This document shows positions 1 through 9,298 of a stretch of 64,000 nt of DNA, in pieces (within the stretch, counting starts at the first letter, position 1; every line of letters starts with the position of its first letter). Source of the DNA: Pedobacter sp. ok626 (GTDB taxonomy: Bacteria; Bacteroidota; Bacteroidia; Sphingobacteriales; Sphingobacteriaceae); NCBI RefSeq assembly GCF_900100435.1, contig NZ_FNEX01000001.1, forward strand, positions 372,001 through 436,000, read 5' to 3'. A program made the position numbers and the translations under genes. A model generated the notes under the pieces. The model made no database searches, was not told the DNA's origin, and saw only the letters and a program-made list of their open reading frames with translations.

Positions 1-2
1 TA

Positions 3-557
3 GGAACAAATTTCCTGATGCGAACACTTACTGATAATGGAAGAAGTGATCTTGCTTATCGAATTGCTGCTCAGAAAACCTATCCTTCATGGGGATATAT
101 GATTGAAAATGGTGCAACAGCGATCTGGGAGTTATGGAATGGAAATACTGCTGCCCCTAAAATGAACTCGCAGAACCATGTGATGATGTTGGGCGATTTA
201 CTGATCTGGTATTACGAAAACCTCGCTGGTATTAAGGCTGGAGCGCCGGGTTTTAAGGAAATTGTAATGAAACCAGAGTTAATTAAAGGATTGGACAAGG
301 TAAATGCGACTTATCAATCAGTATATGGTCCTATAAAAAGTAGTTGGACTAAAACTGATAGTAAGTTTAGTTGGAACATCAGTGTTCCACCAAATACTAC
401 AGCTAGGATCAGTATTCCCGCAAAATCGGCTGGAGAGGTAAAAGAAGGAGCAGCGCAGGCAACTGCTACAAAAGGATTGAAATTTATACAGATGGAAGCG
501 GGTAGGGCAGTGTTTGAGCTTGGTTCGGGCAATTATGCCTTTAGTGTTGCACAATAA
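3..557 (+). CDS. GH78 alpha-L-rhamnosidase, C-terminal part (5' end outside window)
   Basis: The reading frame is open from base 3, upstream of the first ATG at 18, and the residues there (GTNFLMRTLTDNG) continue the family pattern, so the gene begins before the window. The visible 185 residues are the end of the (alpha/alpha)6 barrel, with PSWGYMIENGATAIWELWN carrying the Glu that acts as catalytic base in GH78. A C-terminal beta-sandwich follows and ends in a typical GSGNYAFSV strand. The family hydrolyses terminal alpha-L-rhamnose, in Bacteroidota usually in the periplasm. It lies 9 bases before the next gene, so it is probably co-transcribed with the downstream carbohydrate genes. Family call is firm; the substrate cannot be told from this fragment. 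Confidence 0.9.
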   Translation, partial: GTNFLMRTLTDNGRSDLAYRIAAQKTYPSWGYMIENGATAIWELWNGNTAAPKMNSQNHVMMLGDLLIWYYENLAGIKAGAPGFKEIVMKPELIKGLDKVNATYQSVYGPIKSSWTKTDSKFSWNISVPPNTTARISIPAKSAGEVKEGAAQATATKGLKFIQMEAGRAVFELGSGNYAFSVAQ

Positions 558-566
558 AATATAAAA

Positions 567-1703
567 ATGATGAATAGAAAAATATACATATTGACTTTGC
601 TAATCTGCATAATGGGCGGATTGAACTTAAAAGCACAATCGCAAAAATGGCGTTCTGGAATTATAACCGATGAGTTTTTGTATGAAAAGGCGTCTTTCCC
701 TTCCTGTCATTCAGCAACAATTGCCGAAACCCCGACAGGTTTGGTGGCTGCTTATTTTGGCGGTACGAAAGAGCGCAATCCCGACGTTGAAATTTACATC
801 AGTCGTAAAGTAAACGGGACATGGTTAGCGCCGGTTTCGGTAGCCAATGGCATCCAGAATGAGAAATTAAGGTTGCCTACCTGGAACCCTGTTTTGTATC
901 AGGTTCCCGGCGGTGATTTGCTGTTGTTTTACAAAATTGGTCCTAAGCCATCAGAATGGTGGGGATTGATGAGGACCTCTAAAGATGGTGGTATTACCTG
1001 GTCGGATGCTAAAAAACTACCTGATGGATATATCGGGCCAGTTAAAAATAAACCCGTATTACTAAGCAATGGTAATTTATTCTGTCCTTCAAGTAAAGAA
1101 GGGGATGGCTGGAAAGTACATTTTGAAGTCACCAAAGATAATGGTCAAAACTGGCGCACAGTTGGCCCGATTGCAGGTGGCGGATTGGATGCTATCCAGC
1201 CAAGTATTTTAGACCATGGAAAAGGCCAATTGCAAATTTTAGCAAGAAGTAAAAACAGAGCAATAGTGGAGTCATGGTCAGCCGATAATGGAGAGACCTG
1301 GTCAGCTTTAGCGAAAACAACCTTGCCTAATAATAACTCCGGTACCGATGCTGTTACTTTAAAAGATGGCCGTCATGTACTGGTTTATAACCATGTATTG
1401 CCTCCGGGGGATCTGGCCAAAGGTCCAAGAACACCGCTAAACGTCGCAATTTCTAAAGATGGCAAGGAATGGTATGCAGCCTTGATCCTGGAAGATTCCC
1501 CAATTAGCCAGTACTCTTATCCCGCAGTAATTCAGACTGCCGATGGTATGCTGCATTTCATTTATACCTGGAGAAGAGAGAAGATCAAACATGTGGTAGT
1601 TGACCCTTCAAAACTGAAACTTAAAAAGATTGTAAATGGTGTTTGGCCAAAATTAAAAGGATATACCGCACCTGTGGTTACAGCTATTAAAAACGAGGAG
1701 TAA
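567..1703 (+). CDS. Secreted BNR/Asp-box beta-propeller, sialidase-like glycosidase
   Basis: The 378-residue protein starts with a Sec signal peptide (about residues 1-24, ending in AQS). It has clear Asp-boxes at about 138-145 (SKDGGITW), 189-196 (TKDNGQNW) and 238-245 (SADNGETW), and a degenerate fourth near 296-302. This is the six-bladed BNR_2 propeller fold often annotated as exo-alpha-sialidase. I see no FRIP motif near the N-terminus, so real sialidase activity is doubtful. In plant-polysaccharide loci these propellers may act on acidic or rare sugars, but the substrate here is unknown. Four bases separate it from the downstream esterase, so they are probably one operon. Confidence 0.8.
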   Translation: MMNRKIYILTLLICIMGGLNLKAQSQKWRSGIITDEFLYEKASFPSCHSATIAETPTGLVAAYFGGTKERNPDVEIYISRKVNGTWLAPVSVANGIQNEKLRLPTWNPVLYQVPGGDLLLFYKIGPKPSEWWGLMRTSKDGGITWSDAKKLPDGYIGPVKNKPVLLSNGNLFCPSSKEGDGWKVHFEVTKDNGQNWRTVGPIAGGGLDAIQPSILDHGKGQLQILARSKNRAIVESWSADNGETWSALAKTTLPNNNSGTDAVTLKDGRHVLVYNHVLPPGDLAKGPRTPLNVAISKDGKEWYAALILEDSPISQYSYPAVIQTADGMLHFIYTWRREKIKHVVVDPSKLKLKKIVNGVWPKLKGYTAPVVTAIKNEE

Positions 1704-1707
1704 GCTG

Positions 1708-3111
1708 ATGAAAAGAATAGCCCTATTTCTAACCCTTGGATTTTCGCTGATTTTAAGCGGCGCTATTGCGCAAATGCAAAATTCCGACCTCTTGTACCGG
1801 CAGCCACTTAAAACGGTGCTGACGGAGATAGAAAGTCGTTTTAAAGTGAAGATAAAATACAATGACGATCAGGTGAAGGATCGTTGGGTGAACTATGCAC
1901 TCTGGCGTTTTAGACCGGAATTGGACGAAACATTGTCTAACGTGTTGGCTCCTTTGGATTTAAAGGTGAATAAGGAGAAAGAGGGCGTTTACAAGCTGAA
2001 AGAATACGAGTATTACCGTTGGAATGTACAAGATGGGCAAGATAAGTTGGATCAATTGGCAGCCCAATATCATGATAAAGCTAGCTGGGAAAAACGCAAA
2101 GCCTTAATTAAGCCAGGTTTGTATGAGGCCCAGGGTTTATCGCCATTACCGGTTAAACCTGCGTCAAAACCCATTACTACCCCTAAAAGAATAATGGATG
2201 GCTATAGCGTTGAGAATATCGCTATCGAAATATTACCTGGACTATATGTGAATGGCTCATTGTATAAGCCTTTAAAAGTTAAAGGAAAGATCCCGGTCAT
2301 GCTAAGTCCGGATGGACATTGGGCACAGCAACGTTATCGGGCCGATTGCCAGATTCGCTGTGCGATGATGGCGCGAATGGGCGTGATGGCAATAAGCTAT
2401 GACCTCTTTGCATGGGGTGAATCTTTGCTTCAATTTAAGTCAGAAGACCATAGGCGAAGTCTGGCGCAAACCATACAAACACTTGGTGGCATCAGAATAC
2501 TGGATTACGTTTTGTCCCTTAAAGAAACCGATCCAAATCGCGTTGGTATTAGTGGTGGATCGGGTGGGGGTAGCCATACGGTGTTAATGGCTGCTATGGA
2601 TGATCGTATTAAACTAAGCATTCCGGTGGTGTCTTTATCATCTTCATTTTATGGCGGTTGTCCTTGCGAAAGTGGGATGCCTGTTCACCTGTGTGCAGGG
2701 GGTACAAACAATGTAGAGATCGCTGCAATGACCGCGCCTAATCCGCAGTTAGTAGTGTCCGATGGGAAAGATTGGACGGTTACTGTACCGGAGCATGACA
2801 TGCCTTTTCTTAAAAAAATATATGGTTATTATGGTCGACCTGATCTCGTAGAGAATGTTCACCTGCCTGAGGAAGGTCATGATTTTGGACCTTCGAAACG
2901 CAAGGCTGTTTATGATTTTGTTATTAAAAGCTTTAAGCTGAATGCAGCCTTGGTAAAGGATAAAACCGGTCAATATGATGAAAGCAAATGCACGGTTGAG
3001 AAAGAATCGGCGATGTATGTCTTTGGTGATAAAGGAGAACGTTTGCCGGCAAATGCTATAAAAGGATTTGAACAACTAGAACAGGTATTTAAAGCCAGTA
3101 CTTCAAAATAA
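1708..3111 (+). CDS. Secreted alpha/beta-hydrolase esterase with N-terminal STN domain
   Basis: After a signal peptide (residues 1-21), residues about 28-98 read as an STN (secretin/TonB short N-terminal) module, with PLKTVLTEIESRFKVKIKYN and the following strand pattern. The rest is an acetyl-xylan-esterase/dienelactone-hydrolase-type alpha/beta hydrolase. The nucleophile elbow is GGSGG (Ser285), with a likely acid Asp352 (VVSDGKDW) and His391 (EEGHDF). It probably removes acetyl or methyl esters from a pectic oligosaccharide; a CE19-like pectin methylesterase is one possibility I cannot test. STN modules normally sit on TonB-dependent receptors and secretins, so this fusion is odd. It lies tightly between the BNR protein and the TIM-barrel protein. 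Confidence 0.8.
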   Translation: MKRIALFLTLGFSLILSGAIAQMQNSDLLYRQPLKTVLTEIESRFKVKIKYNDDQVKDRWVNYALWRFRPELDETLSNVLAPLDLKVNKEKEGVYKLKEYEYYRWNVQDGQDKLDQLAAQYHDKASWEKRKALIKPGLYEAQGLSPLPVKPASKPITTPKRIMDGYSVENIAIEILPGLYVNGSLYKPLKVKGKIPVMLSPDGHWAQQRYRADCQIRCAMMARMGVMAISYDLFAWGESLLQFKSEDHRRSLAQTIQTLGGIRILDYVLSLKETDPNRVGISGGSGGGSHTVLMAAMDDRIKLSIPVVSLSSSFYGGCPCESGMPVHLCAGGTNNVEIAAMTAPNPQLVVSDGKDWTVTVPEHDMPFLKKIYGYYGRPDLVENVHLPEEGHDFGPSKRKAVYDFVIKSFKLNAALVKDKTGQYDESKCTVEKESAMYVFGDKGERLPANAIKGFEQLEQVFKASTSK

Positions 3112-3115
3112 AGCT

Positions 3116-4012
3116 ATGGAAAATCGTCGTCAGTTTATAGGGAAGTTGAGTCTGCTTACGGGTGGCTTAATGCTAAGTAATCAGTTTACATGGGCTTTAG
3201 GAGTAAAAAAGCAACGGTATAAAGTTGCGGTTGTGGATCTGATGATCTTAAAGCGGCAAAAGCTAAGTGCTTTTCAGCTGACTAAGGATATCGGTGCTGA
3301 TGGTGTGGAACTGGATATGGGTGGATTGGGTAATAGGGATACTTTTGACAATAAATTGGCTGATCCGGCAACCCGAAAGGAGTTTATGGATACGGCTAAA
3401 GCATTGAACCTGGAGATCTGTTCATTAGCCATGACAGGGTTTTATGCGCAATCGCTGGCTACAAGACCTACTTATCAGCAAATGGTTGGTGATTGTATCG
3501 CGACTATGAAAGCGATGAATGTGAAAGTGGCCTTTTTGCCCTTAGGTGTACAGGGTGATTTAGTAAAGAATCCTGAGTTGAGACCTGCTTTAGTGGAACG
3601 CCTAAAGGTAGTTGGAAGCATGGCAAAGAAGGCAGGAGTGGTAATTGGTATTGAGACGGCTTTGGATGCAACTGCTGAGTTACAGTTCTTAAAGGATATA
3701 GGTTCGAGTGCAGTAAAAAGCTATTTCAATTTTTCTAACGCTATAAAAAACGGTCGGGATTTGAATAAGGAGTTGCGGATTTTGGGCAAAAAGAACATCA
3801 TTCAAATTCACTGTACCAACGACGATGGCGTATGGTTACAGAACGATCCTAAGATTGATATGAAGGCAGTTCGAAGCACATTAGACGATATGGGATGGAA
3901 GGGGTGGCTAGTTGTAGAACGCTCCAGAGATGCTAAGGATGCCCGAAATGTAAAGTGGAATTTTAGTGCAAATACAGCTTATGTGAAGTCTGTTTTTCAA
4001 TCAGATATATAA
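3116..4012 (+). CDS. Tat-exported TIM-barrel sugar isomerase/epimerase-like protein
   Basis: The 298-residue protein opens with a twin-arginine signal (ENRRQFIGK, Arg4-Arg5) followed by a hydrophobic stretch, so it should be exported folded. The remainder matches the xylose-isomerase-like TIM barrel (AP endonuclease 2 family): ADGVELDMGG, an internal GIETALDA with a metal-ligand-type Glu, IQIHCTNDD, and a closing WLVVERSRD. Such proteins isomerise or epimerise sugars with a divalent metal. Periplasmic versions are common beside Gfo/Idh/MocA oxidoreductases in Bacteroidota, and one lies two genes downstream. The substrate is not identifiable. Confidence 0.78.
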   Translation: MENRRQFIGKLSLLTGGLMLSNQFTWALGVKKQRYKVAVVDLMILKRQKLSAFQLTKDIGADGVELDMGGLGNRDTFDNKLADPATRKEFMDTAKALNLEICSLAMTGFYAQSLATRPTYQQMVGDCIATMKAMNVKVAFLPLGVQGDLVKNPELRPALVERLKVVGSMAKKAGVVIGIETALDATAELQFLKDIGSSAVKSYFNFSNAIKNGRDLNKELRILGKKNIIQIHCTNDDGVWLQNDPKIDMKAVRSTLDDMGWKGWLVVERSRDAKDARNVKWNFSANTAYVKSVFQSDI

Positions 4013-4018
4013 CCCGAA

Positions 4019-6562
4019 ATGATGAACTATAAACCTTGCGGACTGGTCTTGCTTGTGGTCTTCCTGTTGGGTAGCGCCACTGTTAAAGCTGCCGATATCT
4101 ACGTCTCCCTGAAAGGATCGGATAGGAACGAAGGTACAAAAGCAGCCCCTGTAGCGAGCTTGTTAAATGCCTTACGTAAGGTCCGTGAATTGAGGCGCTT
4201 AAATGATCCATCTGTAAAAAACGGGATCAATATTTTTATTGAAAAAGGGGTTTACTATTTGTCGGAAAGCGTGATTCTGCGGCCCGAAGATTCGGGGACT
4301 GCGGAGAGCCCAACAACCATCACTTCATTGAATGAAGATCAAGCTGTGTTAAGTGGCGGTTTGCCTATCTCTGGCTGGAAAAAGGCGGTTAATAACCTGC
4401 CTGGACTCCCAAGTATAGCTAAAGGTAAAGTTTGGGTAGCTGATGTATCTAGTCTGGGATGTAGTATGTTAGAATTTAGACAGTTGTGGGTTGATGGAAA
4501 AAAGGCTGTCAGGGCCCGAGATTCGAATGGTGCACAAATGGGCCGGATTTTAAGCTGGAATTTTCCCGCAAAAACCTGCAAGATTCCATTTTCAGCTGCT
4601 AAAGATGCCGCCGGATTAGCGCACATTAAAGGCATAGAAATGGTGATCCAGCAATGGTGGGCTATTGCCAATTTGAGGGTGAAATCGATTCAATTGAATG
4701 GAGCAGAAGCGGAGTTGAGTTTTATGGAACCGGAGAGCCGTGTACAGTCTGAGCATCCATGGCCTGCTCCCTGGATATCTACCAAGACTGGTAACTCCCC
4801 ATATTATTTAACCAATGCCATTCAGTTTTTGGATGAGCCTGGAGAATGGTATGAAGACTTAAAAAACGGCAAGGTTTATTACTGGCCTAGAGCTGCTGAA
4901 AACATGAACGCCGCTAAGGTTGTTGTACCAAATCTAGAGACTCTAGTGCGGATAGAAGGCACGATTGATAACCCGGTAGCGTATGTGTCATTTAAAGGTG
5001 TTTCCTTTCAACACGCGGGCTGGTTAAGGCCTTCAGGCTTTGGTCACGTGCCGCATCAAGCCGGGATGTATATGTTGGATGCTTATAAATTGAAAACCCC
5101 GGGTACTCCCGACAAAGAAGGATTGGAAAATCAGGCTTGGGTAGGCCGCCCAGCAGCGGCTGTTGAAGTCAGTTATGCCCACCACACTGGTTTTGAAGGT
5201 TGTAAGTTTGAGCACCACGCTTCAACCGGACTGGATTATAAACGGGGCACCCATGATAACGAGATTAAAGGCAACCTTTTTAAAGATATAGGGGGTAGTG
5301 CCATATTGGTAGGTGTTTTTTCTGATGAAGCTACCGAAGTGCATTTGCCGTATAACCCAACAGATCAGCGGGAAATCTGTACAAATGAAAGTATCACCAA
5401 TAACCTGATTACTGATGCGACCAATGAAGATTGGGGCTGTGTGGGTATAGGTGCTGGTTATGTAAGGGGGATTAATATCGCTCACAATGAGATTAGTGAG
5501 GTGTCTTATTCAGGCATTAGCATGGGCTGGGGCTGGACTAAGTCTAACAATGCCATGCGCGACAATACCATCCATGCTAACAAGATCCATCATTATGGAA
5601 AGTACTTGTATGACGTTGCGGGCATTTACACTTTGTCGGCCCAGCCGGGTTCCCTAATCTCGAACAACTATATCGATAGCATTTATAAAGCACCGTATCC
5701 GCATGATCCTGAGCATTGGTTTTATCTCTATACAGATGAAGGTTCGTCCTATTTTACAGTGAAAAATAATTGGACTCCATCGGAGAAATATTTGCAGAAT
5801 GCCAATGGTCCCGACAATGTTTGGATGGGTAATGGTCCTAAGGTAGCTGACAGTGTTAAAGTTAAAGCTGGACTTGAATCTAATTATATTTATTTGTTGA
5901 ATAACAGATTGATAAATAGTAATAGTCAGCCCTTAAATAGTGTTGAATCTGGAAACGGGAATGAGATTGTAATAGAGGTTGTTCTATCTTCATCTGCAGA
6001 ATTGACTAAGCCATTGATGGTAGAGATTTGTAGAGAAAAGGGCGTGTCAGCTTCTGCGATCTATCAATGGAATAATCGCTTATTGGTGTATGCAACAACG
6101 AATGACGCAGAAGCTTTGATGCGACAATTTCAGCAACGAATTAAGGGGGCTGAGGTTAGATTGTACAAGGATGTATTTTACAAGTTTGACCGGAAAAAGA
6201 ATTGTGGACAGGAGCCGGTTAAGGAATGGGATAACATCATTTTGAGTACCAATCTGGTAAAAGATGAGGCGATGCAAAAGGAGTATCTGAGCTACCATGC
6301 TACACAATTTGAGAAATGGCCGGAAGTCGCCAAAGGCTTTTGCAATGCTGATTTTCAACAGCTGCGGATTTTTAAGAATGGAAGGCAGTTGATGTTGGTG
6401 ATCAGTATTCCGAAGGGAGCAAGTTTAGATGAGTTAAATCCGAAAACTACACTGAATAACCCAAGGGTTGACCAATGGAATGCTTTAATGAAGAAATATC
6501 AGGAAGGTATATCAGGCACTAAACCGGATGAGGTTTGGGTGTTTTTTAGTCAAAATAAATAA
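4019..6562 (+). CDS. Secreted right-handed beta-helix protein (GH141-like) with C-terminal L-rhamnose mutarotase-like domain
   Basis: The 847-residue protein has a signal peptide (cleavage near VKAADIYV). Its first strand-turn ADIYVSLKGSDRNEGT is typical of beta-helix enzymes of the GH141/pectate-lyase-like group. Helical coils with repeated N/G-rich turns run to about residue 640. Residues about 736-847 resemble the RhaM/DUF718 ferredoxin-like fold: EYLSYH (Tyr and His spaced as in RhaM, His760), KWPEV, a middle LRIFKNGRQLMLVI strand, a VDQWNALM helix and a final DEVWVFF strand. Residues about 650-735 may be a degenerate first copy. I infer a glycosidase that releases an L-sugar, plus an anomer-converting or sugar-binding module. 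GH141 membership is probable, not proven. Confidence 0.72.
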   Translation: MMNYKPCGLVLLVVFLLGSATVKAADIYVSLKGSDRNEGTKAAPVASLLNALRKVRELRRLNDPSVKNGINIFIEKGVYYLSESVILRPEDSGTAESPTTITSLNEDQAVLSGGLPISGWKKAVNNLPGLPSIAKGKVWVADVSSLGCSMLEFRQLWVDGKKAVRARDSNGAQMGRILSWNFPAKTCKIPFSAAKDAAGLAHIKGIEMVIQQWWAIANLRVKSIQLNGAEAELSFMEPESRVQSEHPWPAPWISTKTGNSPYYLTNAIQFLDEPGEWYEDLKNGKVYYWPRAAENMNAAKVVVPNLETLVRIEGTIDNPVAYVSFKGVSFQHAGWLRPSGFGHVPHQAGMYMLDAYKLKTPGTPDKEGLENQAWVGRPAAAVEVSYAHHTGFEGCKFEHHASTGLDYKRGTHDNEIKGNLFKDIGGSAILVGVFSDEATEVHLPYNPTDQREICTNESITNNLITDATNEDWGCVGIGAGYVRGINIAHNEISEVSYSGISMGWGWTKSNNAMRDNTIHANKIHHYGKYLYDVAGIYTLSAQPGSLISNNYIDSIYKAPYPHDPEHWFYLYTDEGSSYFTVKNNWTPSEKYLQNANGPDNVWMGNGPKVADSVKVKAGLESNYIYLLNNRLINSNSQPLNSVESGNGNEIVIEVVLSSSAELTKPLMVEICREKGVSASAIYQWNNRLLVYATTNDAEALMRQFQQRIKGAEVRLYKDVFYKFDRKKNCGQEPVKEWDNIILSTNLVKDEAMQKEYLSYHATQFEKWPEVAKGFCNADFQQLRIFKNGRQLMLVISIPKGASLDELNPKTTLNNPRVDQWNALMKKYQEGISGTKPDEVWVFFSQNK

Positions 6563-6571
6563 AGAAATTAT

Positions 6572-7657
6572 ATGTTAAAGTTAGGAATATTAGGGCTGGG
6601 AGAAGGCAGAAGCACGATGTCTGCTGCCCTTGCAAGCGATAAATACGAGTTGGTTAAAATCTGTGATGCGAACGAGGAAGTGTGTAAGCAACGCGCTAAA
6701 GAGTTCGATTTCCCGCATTATACCACCAGCTATCAGGAGATGCTGAATGACGCTTCTATTGATGTGATTGCTATATATACTCCAGATCATTTGCACGCAG
6801 ACCACGTAAAACAAGCGCTGTTACACGATAAGCATGTGGTTTGTACAAAACCATTCATCGATGATTTGGGACGAGCTAAAGAGCTCTTAGCCGTTTCAAA
6901 GCAAAGTGGCAAGAAAGTATTTGTTGGTCAGAGCTCTCGGTTCTTCGAACCTTATAAGCGACAAAGAACGGATTATACTGCGGGTATCATTGGAGATCTC
7001 ATCACCGTTGAGTGTCATTACAATGCAGATCACCGTTGGTTTCTTGAAAAGAAATGGGCTTTGGAAGCCTCTTTTAAGTGGCTTTATGGTGGATTGAGCC
7101 ACCCTGTTGACTTTATCAGGTGGTACTTGCCGGAAATAGAAGAAGTAATGGGATATGGAATGATCAGTGCCAACGGCAAAAAATCGGGTTTAAAAAATGA
7201 AGATACCATGCACTTCATTTTTAAATCAACCGATGGTAGGATTGCTCGCGTAAGTGGTTCCTATACTGGTCCAATACAACCTGCATACCGTGAAAGTGAG
7301 ATGAGTTGCGTATTGAGGGGGACAGAAGGAGCTAGTCAGGCCGATTATCATGAGCTTCGCTATGCGGTAACCACCAATACTGGCGAAGAGCAGCTGATTA
7401 CCTGGGGAGACGCAAAATTGAAGCATTTTTTCCGTTTCGAAGGACAAAGTCACCATGCCGGAGAATACCAGAATTACCTGGAATACTTTGCTGAAAGCAT
7501 CGAAAATAACACCGTTGCTTATCCGGATTTAAAAGAAGGGATAGGTACAATTGCCTTGCTGCAGGCGATGGATAGGTCCTTGCAAACTGGTATTCCTGTT
7601 AAAATCAATGAGATTTTGAATGAATACGAGTTGCTGAGAGCCGATTTAGGACTGTAG
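6572..7657 (+). CDS. Gfo/Idh/MocA-family NAD(P)-dependent oxidoreductase
   Basis: The 361-residue protein has no signal peptide and begins with a Rossmann motif GILGLGEGR (residues 5-13). The family's EKP motif is present as TKP (residues 92-94), keeping the active-site Lys. The C-terminal half is the mixed alpha/beta substrate domain, with a YGGLSHPVD His on the usual helix. These enzymes oxidise or reduce sugar, inositol or sugar-acid hydroxyls in the cytoplasm. It follows the beta-helix gene by 9 bases and precedes the symporter, so it may act on the imported sugar released by the upstream enzymes. The substrate is unknown. Confidence 0.83.
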   Translation: MLKLGILGLGEGRSTMSAALASDKYELVKICDANEEVCKQRAKEFDFPHYTTSYQEMLNDASIDVIAIYTPDHLHADHVKQALLHDKHVVCTKPFIDDLGRAKELLAVSKQSGKKVFVGQSSRFFEPYKRQRTDYTAGIIGDLITVECHYNADHRWFLEKKWALEASFKWLYGGLSHPVDFIRWYLPEIEEVMGYGMISANGKKSGLKNEDTMHFIFKSTDGRIARVSGSYTGPIQPAYRESEMSCVLRGTEGASQADYHELRYAVTTNTGEEQLITWGDAKLKHFFRFEGQSHHAGEYQNYLEYFAESIENNTVAYPDLKEGIGTIALLQAMDRSLQTGIPVKINEILNEYELLRADLGL

Positions 7658-7696
7658 AAGAAAACCAAACCGATCAACCAAACCAAAAAACATTAA

Positions 7697-9283
7697 ATGG
7701 GAAACATTGTAGAACGCTTAACCAATCTGGATTACTTCATTGTAGTTGCTTACCTGGTTATTCTAATCATTATCGGTTATAGGGCGAGCTTCTCGAAGAA
7801 GAACGAGGATGAAACCCTATTTCTGGCGAATAAATCCTTGGGCTGGTCTAGTATCGGTTTTAACATGTGGGGGACTAATGTTGGTCCATCTATGTTGTTG
7901 GCTTTTGCCAGTATAGGCTATAGCACAGGCATTGTGGCGGTTAATTTCGACTGGTACGCCTTTGTATTCCTGTTTTTACTCGCTATCGTTTTTGCGCCTA
8001 AATATCTGGCTGCGAAAGTAAGTACCATGCCCGAGTTTATGGGTAAAAGGTACGGAGACTCCACACAGAATATCCTTGCCTGGTATGCACTGATCAAGAT
8101 ATTAATCTCCTGGTTATCGCTAGGTTTGTTCGCCGGTGGCTTTTTAGTTAGGCAGATTCTCGGTATTCCAATGTGGCAATCGGTAACTGTATTGGTCGCT
8201 TTTGCAGGTTTGTTTACTTTCTTTGGTGGTTTAAAAGCTATTGCTAAGGTAAACGTCTTTCAGATGATTCTGCTCATTTTTGTATCCCTTGCACTCACCA
8301 TATTGGGCCTGCACAAAGTTGGTGGTATTGAGGCGCTATACAGCAAAACGCCATCGCATTATTGGAACCTGATCCAGCCAGCTAGTGATCCTAAATATCC
8401 ATGGTATGCCATTTTATTGGGATATCCAGTAGCAGCTGTGGCTTTCTTTTGTACGGATCAGGCCATGGTCCAATCTGTGTTGGGAGCTAAGAATCTCGAA
8501 CAAGGTCAGCTGGGGGTTAGCTTTATCGGCTGGTTAAAGATCTTGTCGCTGCCTCTGTTTATCATTACTGGGGTATTGTGTTTTGTATTGTTTCCAGATT
8601 TGAAAGATCCTAACGAAGCTTATATGACGATGGTTACTAATCTATTCCCTCCAGGGATGAATGGACTGGTGATCGTGGTGCTGATTGCGGTGTTGGTAGG
8701 AACTATTGGTTCTTCTCTAAACTCTTTGAGTACGGTGTTTACCATGGACGTGTATGTGAAGAATATTAATCCACAAGCTACCAATAAGCAAATCATTAGA
8801 ATGGGTAGGATATCTGTCATTGCCGGATGTGTACTTGCAGTAATTGTTGTGCTGGCCATAGATAACATTAAGGGATTAAACCTCTTTGATGTTTTTCAAT
8901 CGGTGCTGGGCTTTATTGCTCCGCCATTATCGGTGGTTTTCTTGCTAACCGTTTTCTGGAAAAGGACATCTCGAAAAGCTGTCAACTTTACGCTATCTGT
9001 AGGTTCGGTTTTGAGCTTAGGTACAGGGGTGACCTACTTATGGATTCTTCCGCCGGATAAATATCCTTTCTGGCCGCATTATCTGATTCTTTCCTTTTTG
9101 ATCTTTGCTGGGTTGCTGTTAATCGCCATAGTGATCTCTTTGGCGGATAGAAATCCAACGGTTTACGAGATCAACGAACTGGATGAAAGTGCAATCGAAA
9201 AACCAACAAAGCGTGTCTGGGTATCCTGGATTGCGCTGGCAATTGTGATGGTTGCTTTATATATCTTTTTTAACGGACATTAA
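7697..9283 (+). CDS. Sodium:solute symporter (SSS family), sugar-type
   Basis: The 528-residue protein has about 13-14 hydrophobic segments. It carries SSS-family signatures: an N-terminal DYFIVVAYLVILIIIGYRAS helix, ESLxxANR-like wording as LFLANKSLGWSSIGFNMWGT, and a VGTIGSSLNSLSTVFTMD segment matching the Na+-site helix. These proteins import sugars, inositols or sugar acids across the inner membrane with sodium. The gene lies between an oxidoreductase and a GH78 rhamnosidase, so rhamnose or a pectin-derived acid sugar is a reasonable guess for its cargo. Confidence 0.9.
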   Translation: MGNIVERLTNLDYFIVVAYLVILIIIGYRASFSKKNEDETLFLANKSLGWSSIGFNMWGTNVGPSMLLAFASIGYSTGIVAVNFDWYAFVFLFLLAIVFAPKYLAAKVSTMPEFMGKRYGDSTQNILAWYALIKILISWLSLGLFAGGFLVRQILGIPMWQSVTVLVAFAGLFTFFGGLKAIAKVNVFQMILLIFVSLALTILGLHKVGGIEALYSKTPSHYWNLIQPASDPKYPWYAILLGYPVAAVAFFCTDQAMVQSVLGAKNLEQGQLGVSFIGWLKILSLPLFIITGVLCFVLFPDLKDPNEAYMTMVTNLFPPGMNGLVIVVLIAVLVGTIGSSLNSLSTVFTMDVYVKNINPQATNKQIIRMGRISVIAGCVLAVIVVLAIDNIKGLNLFDVFQSVLGFIAPPLSVVFLLTVFWKRTSRKAVNFTLSVGSVLSLGTGVTYLWILPPDKYPFWPHYLILSFLIFAGLLLIAIVISLADRNPTVYEINELDESAIEKPTKRVWVSWIALAIVMVALYIFFNGH

Positions 9284-9298
9284 TTTTAATAGACGCAT

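Noticed and set aside
567-1703. True sialidase (GH33)
   Set aside because: Asp-boxes are present but no FRIP motif is seen near the N-terminus and the context is plant-type sugars, so I kept only the fold-level call.
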